The position numbers were made by a program, and so were the translations under genes. The notes under the pieces are model-generated. The model made no database searches. It had not been told where the DNA came from and worked only from the letters and a program-made list of their open reading frames with translations. Shown piece after piece: positions 1 through 8,928 of a stretch of 16,957 nucleotides of DNA (position 1 is the first letter of the stretch; every line of letters starts with the position of its first letter). Source of the DNA: an uncultured Eubacterium sp. (GTDB taxonomy: Bacteria; Bacillota; Clostridia; Oscillospirales; Acutalibacteraceae). The stretch lies in assembly GCA_905233805.1 (NCBI GenBank), contig CAJOER010000014.1, positions 4,762 to 21,718 on the forward strand, written 5' to 3'.

Positions 1-53
1 AGCCCTGTATATTTATCAAGCGGAGTTCCGCACTTTTCACAGACGTGCTTCAT
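1..53 (-). CDS. N-terminus of a zinc-ribbon protein (partial, runs off the left edge)
   Basis: The minus strand opens with ATG at 53-51 and reads MKHVCEKCGTPLDKYTG before the window ends. The Cys-x2-Cys-Gly-x-Pro-Leu knuckle is the first half of a zinc-ribbon fold of the kind found at the N-terminus of many small Clostridia proteins. A good Shine-Dalgarno site (AAAGGAG) lies 6 bases upstream, and a strong promoter sits at 90-118. It therefore forms a transcription unit separate from the Tad operon, from which it is divided by the terminator at 136-164. Only 17 codons are visible, so the function of the whole protein cannot be given. Confidence 0.75.
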   Translation of the reverse strand, partial: MKHVCEKCGTPLDKYTG

Positions 54-89
54 ACTCGCTCCTTTCAAAAACAAAACGTTATCTATACT

Positions 90-118
90 ATTATATATTG
101 TGTGCAGAAATTTTTCAA
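90..118 (-). promoter_or_regulatory. Sigma-A type promoter for the zinc-ribbon gene
   Basis: On the minus strand a -35 box TTGAAA (118-113) and a perfect -10 box TATAAT (95-90) are separated by exactly 17 bases. Transcription would start near position 83, giving a leader of about 30 bases before the ATG at 53. The surrounding sequence is AT-rich and non-coding. Confidence 0.8.
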
Positions 119-135
119 CCCCAATATATAAAATA

Positions 136-164
136 AAAAAGGACTGCCAAAGACAGTCCTTTTT
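136..164. terminator. Bidirectional Rho-independent terminator at the end of the Tad operon
   Basis: An 11-bp perfect stem, AAAAAGGACTG paired with CAGTCCTTTTT, encloses a 7-base loop. It starts 8 bases after the stop codon of the giant gene (TAA at 174-172). In the minus-strand transcript the stem is followed by a run of U. The A/T tract on the other side would let it work in both directions. Confidence 0.92.
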
Positions 165-171
165 ATTAATT

Positions 172-3100
172 TTAATCGAAGAATATCTGTGCTCCTTCGG
201 GCAGGTTCGGATTAAGTGACGAATCGTAGATGAAGTTATTCGGGTCTACGTTGTCGGGAGCCTCTTCATATGTCTTTTGCGGTATCAGGAATACGCTGCC
301 CGATTCTGCAATATGAAGGTCCATGGTACGCCAGTTATTGAATCTGTGGAACGCCTGGTAATAGCAGTTCATGGTAACCGTATCACCGAGGATACATCCC
401 CAAATCTCCGAATAATAGCCGTCGAAGTCGATATTATTCTGCGGTGCGTAGAACAGGCACGCCAGCTTACCGTACATAGCAAAGTAATTAATATTGCCGT
501 AGTAGGAAGCTATTGCGTTGGGAAGTTCTTTGAGTACGCTTTCATCATAAGCCGTATTAGTATATACGTTATAGAGGTTGACATCGCTCTTATTAGCAAC
601 AAGATACGTCATTCTCATATTAATACTCGTTATGATATTAATCTTATTATTCGCATATACGATAGCCGGATACGGTACCCGTACTTCCTTCCTCGTGCTT
701 ACATCAATCGGCTCACCGCAGGTGTCGCAGACGAGCGTACCTTCAATGACTTCATCCTTACGGGTTGTCATATGATACCAGTAGCCGCCGTGAGCATCCT
801 TATTCTTACATGTGTAACGGTAGCCTGCGCCCTCGCTGCCTTCCGAATCGAAGCCTGCCATAGGCTTATTCGTTGAGCTGTCCGAGCCGGTAATTGCGTT
901 CTTAACCGTATTGAACAGATTCGAAGCACCGTTAGCAACGTCGAACGACGGAGCCGTACAGGTAAAGTCGTGACCGAAGTAAACGAGCGAATCCTTTCTC
1001 AGTACGCACTGTCCGGGAACCCAGCAATCGTAGGTACCCATAAGCGAAGCGTTCATATTAAGAGTAAGTTTGCTGAGCGTGTAAACGCTGCCTTCCTTAA
1101 ACTTAAACGTTTCTTTAATCTCATAGCCGAGCTTCTGGATATAATACAGAATCTTGGAAATAAGCGTATCACCAGGTGTACCGGCAAACGGCAGATACTG
1201 ATAGGTGCTGTTTCCGAAGGTTTCAGGCATTACCCAGAGGTCTGCGTTGTGACGCAGCGTGATGTAGTCGGGTGCGTATACGTACCGTCCTACTACAATG
1301 CTTGAGTATGCAAACTCCTTAAGATGACCGTTGAGAGCTACCATTGAGCCCTGAATGAATACGTTAGCACCGTAAGCGTCGTCAGTTGCGTCTTCTGCAA
1401 GTTCGGTCGAAGTATCAACCGTAACCGCGTCGGAAATCGTTTCTGACGTTCCGTTTGAGTCACCCGCAGCGTCAAACTGTGACGGGTCAAAGTCCTTATC
1501 ACAATCCGAACAATGGTGATTCTGCATTTCAGCGTCATCAAGAGGTTCGCCGCACTCGGGACATACCTTCTCGGTAATATCCTCGTTGTTGTAATTACCC
1601 TCGGTACCTTCGGTTACCGTACCGACGCCGTAATTTGTCTTACGTCCTCTCGTGTAGCTTCCCGCAGCGAGTTCGCCTATCTGGATATGCTTGGTTGAAT
1701 ACATATCGCCGCCGACAATTGCTCTTACCTGTTCCATAAGGTTAATAGTACCTCTGTTGGAAAGGTCGAGAATATCGAGAGAATCTATAATCGTTGTCAA
1801 TGCGCTCGAGCCTGCGGTCATATTTCCGCCGACGTAGAATTCGGAGTAGTTACCGCCTTCAATCGACGTCTTGGCAGTCATATCGCCGCCCGAGTAAATT
1901 CTCGCATCATGTCGTAAGGTAATATACTTATTGGATGTTACAGCGCCCTTACACTTAAGCGTTGAGGATGCGTATACCTTGGTATAACCGGTTGAGAAGA
2001 ACGCTTCCTTGAATATCTGGAAGAGCTTTCCGTTAAGCAGCGAGTTTATTACGCCTGCCGAACCGCTTGTGAAATCGCCGCCTACATACATATAAGCGGA
2101 ATTTGAGAATTCGTAGTTCGTATTATTCTCGCCGGCTTCCTTGAATCCGGCTTCCTTAGCCTCCGTTTCATCTGCACCGTCCGTCGCCTTACCGAGTTCG
2201 AAGTATTCATCGGCATCAAAGTCGCCGTAGAAATACGTCTTCGTCATATCACGGATTTTAGCAGTATCTCTTACCTTACCGCCACCGTGAACAATAAGTT
2301 TTGAACAGGGCGAAATATCAAGACACTGGTAAATATAGAGCTTACAGGGCTGATGTTTATTCTTTGATAAGTATAAGTAATCAAGAACCGCAACACCGTT
2401 TGTGAGCTGCTTTTCAGGAACCTGAAGGTCGCCAGTTGCCTGATAAATTGTGCTCAGCAGCTGACCGTTGCTCTTATAGAAGCCGTTGCCCTTACCTGCT
2501 ACCATGATACTAACGTTTTCTTTAATATAGAGCTTGGCGTTGTTATACCACCAGCCGCCGATATAAACGTTAGAGTTCGGGAAGATATCCGTATCTCTTG
2601 AACAGTTCTGAGGATATCTGTGAACACCGATGAGGTTGGAAAGCGTTGACGAACTCGTCGTAGAACCAATCGTGTTGACAAAAGCAGTTCCGCCGACGTA
2701 CATATAAGATGAATGGTACGGGTCGGAAGACGACCTTCCGTCATGGTTGATATGCTTACCGATACCTACCGTACTGTCGGTGTACATATATTCGTTAAGC
2801 TTAATGCTTCTCTTGACTCTCAGGTCGCCGCCGGTCATAAAGATTGCGTCCTCACCGACTGCACAACCCGCACCGATGAAGGTGTTTCCGCCTACAAACG
2901 TATTGGAGTTCGGAAGTGCCCAAAGACCGGTTCTGAAGTATGAGTGAGAGCCCTTGTTACTGAATAAGTCGGAAATATTAATCTTTAAGTACGGACCGTT
3001 GGTGAAGATGTTCATATCTCCGCCGACGTACATAGTACCTACGCTGAGAATTGAGCCGGATTCACCGCCGACCTCGGATACGCCGGTCTCAAGCTTACCT

Positions 3101-6100
3101 GTGCAGTAGAGTACCGCCTCAGGATAAATCGTGCTTCTGAAGTTATCAAGTACGGCATCCGTCTTTGTTGAGTACATACCGTTGAGAACCGAGAAGCTGT
3201 CAGATAAGTATCTGAGGTTGTCATCGGTCGGATTATCGGTAGTCGTTTCGTTATTTGTGATATCGCCGTCAGCATAAACGGTACCGCAGTTGAATAAGCA
3301 GTGTCCGTAGGTGAGCTTACCGCCGCAGGCGAAGATTGTTTCTCTGTTTCCGTATTTAGCTTTATTAAGAAGCTGGTTCGTATTCAGAGCAACCGGACCT
3401 GCAACGTGACACTGAGCACCCTCATAGTTAATAAACGCTTCATCGTTAGTGCTTTCGTTACTTTCGTTACAATAACCTTTAACGTTCAAAGAAGATGCAT
3501 TGAGGTACATATAACCGTAGTTTCTGATATAACCGAGGAAATTGAGAGCGTTAGTACCGCCTACATAAATCTGAGCATTGGAGCCGACGCCGTCACCGTT
3601 TTTAATCGACATACCCTCTTTTTGCTTATTCTGCTCTTTCTTATCGGTTACCCATGTAGCCGAAGAGCGAAGATTGAGGTTACCTGTAACGGCATAAAGC
3701 TTACCGTAATTGTAGATTGCACAGCCGTAATTAATGTTATTCTTAACAATAAGACCGCCGTTTGCATCCTTAATATAGATTGCGTTATCGTTACATACGT
3801 TAACATCACCGTCTACATAGGTCGTTCCGTTCGGGATATAAACCGCAACGCCTCTGTTCGGGAAGTCAACGCCCGAACCGGTTGAGTCGAAGTTCTTATC
3901 GCCCGCTTCAATATAGCCGTTAACCTGAAGACTATCCTCGAAGTAAACGTTACCGCGTCCCTCATACTGAGAAGTAAAGGTAAAGGTTCCGTTACCGTTA
4001 ACGCTGTGGCCTATATACGATTCGGAATTATTGCCGAACAGGATATCGCAGTAGAAGGTGTATTCGTCATCGCCGATGAGATTATCCTTCGTCTTAACCT
4101 TGCCGAGCTTCGACGCAGTCGAATAATCAATACCGCCGATAAGATACATCTTACCGTTATTGGTAATGCAACAGTTTGCAATCTTTGTAACGCCCTCGCA
4201 GTAGTAGTATCCGCCGGAATCTACAAGATAGTAGTTGTTGGCAGTTACGTTACCGAGGAATACCGCATAACCGTTTGATGCAATCTGAACATGGTTTGAA
4301 TTGATAGCCGTGGGATAGTAAAGATAACCGTCGGCATAGATATAAGGAATGTAATTTCCGCAGCTTGATTTCTCTCCGCAGAAGAGGATACTGTTCTTGC
4401 CCGATACGCCGAGTCTTCCGGTGTTTCCGTCGCTGTCGGCACTCTCAGTAATATTTACTGCATAGAAGCCGTAGATATACGACGGTGTATTCGCAGTACC
4501 TGATGCAACTGTTGACTTGGCAGTAATCTTACCCTCAACATATGCACGTGAGCTGTTATCCGCTTCAAGTGTTCCGTTACAGTATACGTTGGACCTTGCC
4601 TCTGAGCTGAACCATTCCTGAAGTCTGCTGAAGCCGTTGGTGAAGAAGTCACCGATTGAAGAAGCTTCGCCGAGATTTCTCTTTCTGCAAAGGAGAAGCG
4701 AATTGTTTTTAAGTCCGATATAAGTCGGAATATTATGACCTTCTCCGCCTACGCCAAGGTCTGCATAGATTTCAGAATCGTCTGCCTCAATAATGCCTGA
4801 GCAATAGATATGACCGGTTACGTAGAGCTGGGATTTATATGAGCAGGTGCTCGTAGTTTTAATTCTGATATTACCGTTTACTGTAAGGTCGCCGTCAATC
4901 TTAAGCCTTACGTCAGTTAAGGTAAGTCCCGTAAGAGTAACGTCACCCTCGTGAAGAAAGTCTTCAATATTGCTTGCATTTACACTGTTTTCAAAGGTAA
5001 TACTATCGGGCCAGATAATCGTACCGCCCGAATCGTCGACTGTGCCGACGATTCCGTTAAGACCTTCAAGCACGCCTCCCGAAGAAAGAGTAATCTTATT
5101 CGTCGTGGTAACCGTGCCGCTTACGGTGATTTTTGAATCATCGCAGTTCGCGGTCTTGACATTCATATTACCGAGTACGCAGAAGAGATACTTCTGGCTT
5201 AATGCCAGCGTACCTTCGGTTGCGTTGAAGTTACCCGTTACATATGCCTTATAAGGCGCCGAGTAGCTACTGCTGCCCGTGATGTTAATCGTTGAGTTTG
5301 TATTGAACGTAAGAGTACCGTAACAATAGATTGAGCCGGCAATCCTCTGTCCGTTATTGCTTACGACGGTTGTATTCTTACCGAGATAGATATTGCTTCC
5401 CGCCTGTTCATTCCAAATCTGGCCAATATTACTGAAACAGTCACTGTATCCCTGTCCGAGTACGCTGACTACGGAGCCGGTACCGTCGTGAAGGTAAATA
5501 TGCTGGTCGCTTGCACCCGAAGTAATGCATCCTCTTACATATACATATGAGGTACCTGTTACGTTAATAGCGTTACTTCCGCTGTTATTATCATTATTAC
5601 CGGAAATGTTTGAAAGCGTATAAACATAACCGCTGTTGATAGCAATAGCATTTGAGGAGTTAAGAGTACCTACCGCATAAATCTTACCGCCTGAATTAAT
5701 GGTAAGACTGCTCGTATCAATAGTTGATGATGCATTGAGCTGGATAAGATTTCCTGCAACGGTAATTGTACCGCTCTTATTAACCTTAATACCGTTCTGA
5801 ACGATAAGCGTACCGCCGGATTCAACGGATAAGTAATCCGTATGAGTGAAATCAATGCTGCCTTTTACAACAAGTACGCCGCCATTCTTAACGTTAACGT
5901 GGAAGTTACGTGTATCAGACGATAAAGTACCGTCTTTAACGGTTTTAAGGTCTCCGTTAATCTGGCAGTAGCCCCATACATTGAGTTCGTCCTTCTGGTC
6001 ATTAACCTCAACGTTTCCGTAAATGTAAGCTTTACCGCCGCTGTTAACGTTGAGCTTATGATTTTCAGCGTCAAAGTATAATTTTCCGGCATGTAATTCA

Positions 6101-8874
6101 CCGCCGTTATTAACGGTAATCTCTGTTCCGGAATGGTTTGAATAAATCTCGCTACCGGCATTGCAATACATTTTTGCATTGCTGTTAATAATGAATTTAT
6201 TGTCACTATTACCATCGGTAGATACTTTACCGCCGATTTTTACTGTAGCACCAGACTGAACTTCAAACTTCTTTCCACCTTTAATTTTCAATGTGCCTGT
6301 AATATTTACATTTTGGTTTTGGTCAACATAAATATCATATTTTGTAGCACCAAAAAGGCCACTTGTTGGGGTACTTACATTTTTATAGGTTCCCGAAGTG
6401 AGGTGCAACTCCGAACTACCGCTTTTATCACTACCGCCACTTGTGGAAATACTCGGCATTGTAGGCATTGCAGGTGCAGTAAACGTATCCGTACTTACAG
6501 TTACACTCTTAGACTTAACAAAATCGTCAAAGGATTTTCTTACGCCTGAGGTTCTCGGGATTGTAACTCCGTTACCCGTAGTACCGTATCCGAGGAATAC
6601 ATCGGGAAGATTCGGAAGAGTTCCGATATCAATTTCGGGTGTGGGGTCTTCCTGAGCAGTCGTTGTCATATTAGGCTTATTAACGCTCTTGATTGCGTTT
6701 TTAACAAGTTCTTCCCTGTCAACATAGCGTAAGCCGGCAGTTGTCTGTGCGTTGATAATTGCAGTTTTCTTATCAGCGACAGCCGTTTCTGCGCTCTTTG
6801 CAGTTGAATTATAGAAAGAGTTGATAGCGCCGCCTGCATACTTTGAGGTGTTTGCGTTCTTGAACTCCTGAACGAACTTAACGGGAGTTTTAAGAACGTC
6901 GTTTGAATCATAAAGCTGGAAGCCCTTATAGGTTCGGTCGGTCATGGTATTTGAATAAGTATAGTTCATCATTGAACCGCTTATCGTAACCGAATTTCCG
7001 TTAAGCTTTGTGAGTCCCGTCTCTGAGCCCGCTTTAAAGGTCTTGAAGAGAACGGTCTTATCATATTTTGCGTAATCGTCGGGGTCATCATATTTCTTAT
7101 CTTCAAAGCTGAGTTCTTCAAGATATCCGTTAAGTTCGGCAGTCTTAGCCGCAACAGCAGCCTTAACGCTCTTCTGACCCGCGTCGGATACGTTAATCTT
7201 TTCTCTTGATTTAGTCGCATTTCTTATGGACTTATTAACCTGTCTTGTGAAATACGGCTTAAGGTTCGGGATTTCAATATATTCGCTGTTTTCAACAAAG
7301 CTTCTTGCAACAGCAAATCTCATACCCGTTGTAATCTGGTTTGTTAATAATCCGTTATTGCTGAGTTTTGTATAGTCACGGCTTACGGATTTACCTGTTA
7401 CTGTAAGCTGTGTTCTTTCAGCTACATCGCCTTCTTCGTCTCTCTTAATAAGGCTGTAAACGCTTGAAGTATCATTACTTTTATCTGCATAGTTTGCAAA
7501 CTTAAGCGTATTTGAAGTAGCGCTTTCTGTCATTAAGTCAAGAGCATTCGGCTCAAGGTCGGTAAGGTCGCTATAAAGGCCGTCTATACCCTTTTCTCTC
7601 ATATATTCAAGAGCGCCGGTTGCTTCGCTTGCTTTAATCTTATAAACAACCGAACCCTGCTGAGTAAGCGTAAACTTCTTTTTGCCGTCGCTGTCTACGC
7701 CGTCATAGGTAAAGTTATTTGCCTGAGCAATAATTCTGTCTTTTTGCTCCTCTGTATAGTTAAACTGTTTGCTGAGATAAAGCGTAGCAGCACTTGCATA
7801 TTTTGTTCTCAAATCCGCCGTGCTGTTAATATCGTCAAAGTCGATAAGGTCGAGAATGCCGATAGCACTCTGAGTGATTTCAATATACTGCTGGTTCTGA
7901 ACATAAATACGGGTCTTACTGTCCTGATAACCTCCGTGTAACAGACCTGTACCTAAAAGATAGTTGAATCTGATATCATCACACGCTGTGAAAGTAACCT
8001 GACCGTAGTCACGGAATGCAGGCTCATAATCCTCCTCATCGAGTTCAATTTTTTCGTAAGCCTCAATATTCTGCTCGCCTTCATAGTCTCTGTCTTTAAG
8101 ACGGCTGATATTAAGCGCCTGAACGCCGACGCCAATGTTGGAGTTAGAATGAACGTCACCGTCATCAACAATCTCGGAAAGGTTGATACGAACGAGTTCG
8201 TTATAATCCGCATTACCACCGAAGAAACCGATAAGAGGCTGAACCAAAGCCTCGTTAATGAGGTTGATTCCGCTTTCAACAAAACCGATAGCCGCGTTAA
8301 AAATAAGGCTGGTTCTGCCGTTCAGCTGAGCAGCAGGATTACTACGGGTTCCTTTTGTTGAACCCGCAAAAATAGTATATCCGAGCGCACGGGGCATAGC
8401 TACATAGTTAGCCTCCGCCTTAACGTACGCAGTCCTCTTAAAGTTGAGCGAATCGATATCAACTATTCTCCCTAAAAGAGTAGACTCTTTAAGAGAAACT
8501 GTCAGTTTATAATAACCTGCTTTGATATACGTTTCATCGTCTACGGATTCAAGGTCAACCTCGCCCTTTCTGTCAATGTCAACCTGAAGAATCGGGTCGC
8601 CGTTTGAATCGTAGCCGTATTTTTCCTTATCAAAGCCGTTCCTCTTAAGGTATTCATACGCAACGTCTTCAAGAGAGGTGTCGATTGAACCGAGACTTCC
8701 GGCTACAGCAGTTGCCGCCGCGTCGACAGCATTCTGAAGCCTTGCATTCTGATAATATGCAAGTCCGATATCAACGGAAAGCGCAGTAAAACCTATGACA
8801 ACAATAAGCATAATTGCCGTCATAACGGTAATGGCACCGCCCTCTCTTTTCTTATTTTTAAACCACTTTTTCAC
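172..8874 (-). CDS. Giant TadG-like surface protein with beta-solenoid repeats (2900 aa)
   Basis: Last gene of the Tad operon. Residues 1-170 are TadG-like: a basic start (MKKWFKNKKREGG), a membrane segment at about 13-37, then LSVDIGLAYYQNARLQNAVD and DAAATAVAG, the signature of TadE/G-type pilus-assembly proteins. Residues 170-795 match no family I recognise. A Pro/Ser/Gly linker at about 796-822 leads into roughly 1,600 residues of short beta-strand repeats rich in Gly, Asn, Ser and Thr (NSGGKIYAVG, NSGGKAYIYG, YMYVGGDF and similar), predicted to be a beta-solenoid. Two Cys-rich zinc-ribbon-like inserts lie at about 2436-2465 and 2686-2724. Residues about 2802-2846 (FYAPQNNIDFDG, WGCILGDTVTMN) resemble the end of PilX/DUF7305 pilus proteins. 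There is no LPXTG motif or C-terminal membrane segment, so the body is probably exported and held by the N-terminus or built into the pilus. The start is GTG with AGGAGG 8 bases upstream. Typical TadG proteins are several-fold shorter. The adhesin role is inference. Confidence 0.85.
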   Translation of the reverse strand: MKKWFKNKKREGGAITVMTAIMLIVVIGFTALSVDIGLAYYQNARLQNAVDAAATAVAGSLGSIDTSLEDVAYEYLKRNGFDKEKYGYDSNGDPILQVDIDRKGEVDLESVDDETYIKAGYYKLTVSLKESTLLGRIVDIDSLNFKRTAYVKAEANYVAMPRALGYTIFAGSTKGTRSNPAAQLNGRTSLIFNAAIGFVESGINLINEALVQPLIGFFGGNADYNELVRINLSEIVDDGDVHSNSNIGVGVQALNISRLKDRDYEGEQNIEAYEKIELDEEDYEPAFRDYGQVTFTACDDIRFNYLLGTGLLHGGYQDSKTRIYVQNQQYIEITQSAIGILDLIDFDDINSTADLRTKYASAATLYLSKQFNYTEEQKDRIIAQANNFTYDGVDSDGKKKFTLTQQGSVVYKIKASEATGALEYMREKGIDGLYSDLTDLEPNALDLMTESATSNTLKFANYADKSNDTSSVYSLIKRDEEGDVAERTQLTVTGKSVSRDYTKLSNNGLLTNQITTGMRFAVARSFVENSEYIEIPNLKPYFTRQVNKSIRNATKSREKINVSDAGQKSVKAAVAAKTAELNGYLEELSFEDKKYDDPDDYAKYDKTVLFKTFKAGSETGLTKLNGNSVTISGSMMNYTYSNTMTDRTYKGFQLYDSNDVLKTPVKFVQEFKNANTSKYAGGAINSFYNSTAKSAETAVADKKTAIINAQTTAGLRYVDREELVKNAIKSVNKPNMTTTAQEDPTPEIDIGTLPNLPDVFLGYGTTGNGVTIPRTSGVRKSFDDFVKSKSVTVSTDTFTAPAMPTMPSISTSGGSDKSGSSELHLTSGTYKNVSTPTSGLFGATKYDIYVDQNQNVNITGTLKIKGGKKFEVQSGATVKIGGKVSTDGNSDNKFIINSNAKMYCNAGSEIYSNHSGTEITVNNGGELHAGKLYFDAENHKLNVNSGGKAYIYGNVEVNDQKDELNVWGYCQINGDLKTVKDGTLSSDTRNFHVNVKNGGVLVVKGSIDFTHTDYLSVESGGTLIVQNGIKVNKSGTITVAGNLIQLNASSTIDTSSLTINSGGKIYAVGTLNSSNAIAINSGYVYTLSNISGNNDNNSGSNAINVTGTSYVYVRGCITSGASDQHIYLHDGTGSVVSVLGQGYSDCFSNIGQIWNEQAGSNIYLGKNTTVVSNNGQRIAGSIYCYGTLTFNTNSTINITGSSSYSAPYKAYVTGNFNATEGTLALSQKYLFCVLGNMNVKTANCDDSKITVSGTVTTTNKITLSSGGVLEGLNGIVGTVDDSGGTIIWPDSITFENSVNASNIEDFLHEGDVTLTGLTLTDVRLKIDGDLTVNGNIRIKTTSTCSYKSQLYVTGHIYCSGIIEADDSEIYADLGVGGEGHNIPTYIGLKNNSLLLCRKRNLGEASSIGDFFTNGFSRLQEWFSSEARSNVYCNGTLEADNSSRAYVEGKITAKSTVASGTANTPSYIYGFYAVNITESADSDGNTGRLGVSGKNSILFCGEKSSCGNYIPYIYADGYLYYPTAINSNHVQIASNGYAVFLGNVTANNYYLVDSGGYYYCEGVTKIANCCITNNGKMYLIGGIDYSTASKLGKVKTKDNLIGDDEYTFYCDILFGNNSESYIGHSVNGNGTFTFTSQYEGRGNVYFEDSLQVNGYIEAGDKNFDSTGSGVDFPNRGVAVYIPNGTTYVDGDVNVCNDNAIYIKDANGGLIVKNNINYGCAIYNYGKLYAVTGNLNLRSSATWVTDKKEQNKQKEGMSIKNGDGVGSNAQIYVGGTNALNFLGYIRNYGYMYLNASSLNVKGYCNESNESTNDEAFINYEGAQCHVAGPVALNTNQLLNKAKYGNRETIFACGGKLTYGHCLFNCGTVYADGDITNNETTTDNPTDDNLRYLSDSFSVLNGMYSTKTDAVLDNFRSTIYPEAVLYCTGKLETGVSEVGGESGSILSVGTMYVGGDMNIFTNGPYLKINISDLFSNKGSHSYFRTGLWALPNSNTFVGGNTFIGAGCAVGEDAIFMTGGDLRVKRSIKLNEYMYTDSTVGIGKHINHDGRSSSDPYHSSYMYVGGTAFVNTIGSTTSSSTLSNLIGVHRYPQNCSRDTDIFPNSNVYIGGWWYNNAKLYIKENVSIMVAGKGNGFYKSNGQLLSTIYQATGDLQVPEKQLTNGVAVLDYLYLSKNKHQPCKLYIYQCLDISPCSKLIVHGGGKVRDTAKIRDMTKTYFYGDFDADEYFELGKATDGADETEAKEAGFKEAGENNTNYEFSNSAYMYVGGDFTSGSAGVINSLLNGKLFQIFKEAFFSTGYTKVYASSTLKCKGAVTSNKYITLRHDARIYSGGDMTAKTSIEGGNYSEFYVGGNMTAGSSALTTIIDSLDILDLSNRGTINLMEQVRAIVGGDMYSTKHIQIGELAAGSYTRGRKTNYGVGTVTEGTEGNYNNEDITEKVCPECGEPLDDAEMQNHHCSDCDKDFDPSQFDAAGDSNGTSETISDAVTVDTSTELAEDATDDAYGANVFIQGSMVALNGHLKEFAYSSIVVGRYVYAPDYITLRHNADLWVMPETFGNSTYQYLPFAGTPGDTLISKILYYIQKLGYEIKETFKFKEGSVYTLSKLTLNMNASLMGTYDCWVPGQCVLRKDSLVYFGHDFTCTAPSFDVANGASNLFNTVKNAITGSDSSTNKPMAGFDSEGSEGAGYRYTCKNKDAHGGYWYHMTTRKDEVIEGTLVCDTCGEPIDVSTRKEVRVPYPAIVYANNKINIITSINMRMTYLVANKSDVNLYNVYTNTAYDESVLKELPNAIASYYGNINYFAMYGKLACLFYAPQNNIDFDGYYSEIWGCILGDTVTMNCYYQAFHRFNNWRTMDLHIAESGSVFLIPQKTYEEAPDNVDPNNFIYDSSLNPNLPEGAQIFFD

Positions 8875-8928
8875 GGAGCATTCCTCCTTGGCAGTAATAT
8901 AGATGTATAATATATAAATTAAAAATTA

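Noticed and set aside
277..876. 199-codon plus-strand reading frame
   Set aside because: It lies fully antisense to the giant gene, has no ribosome site, and its product is biased as expected of a reverse shadow of that gene's codons.
3301..3885. 194-codon plus-strand reading frame
   Set aside because: Antisense to the solenoid repeats. The Val/Ile/Thr-rich product is the mirror of Asn/Asp/Tyr/Gly codons, with no domain or start signal.
172..6400. CRISPR-like or tandem DNA repeat from recurring 'ccgccgacgtacata' type strings
   Set aside because: The strings are codons of the recurring YVGG motif in one long open frame. Spacing is irregular and there are no conserved direct repeats with unique spacers.
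820..6400. Calling the solenoid a bactofilin
   Set aside because: The short GxL/VxV-like strands are reminiscent of bactofilin coils, but bactofilins are small cytoplasmic proteins. This region is exported behind a TadG anchor and far longer, so only the general fold type may be shared.
8860..8883. Seven-codon ATG reading frame (MLREKVV) overlapping the giant gene start
   Set aside because: The ATG is only one or two bases from the Shine-Dalgarno core, too close for use, and the GTG start is correctly spaced.
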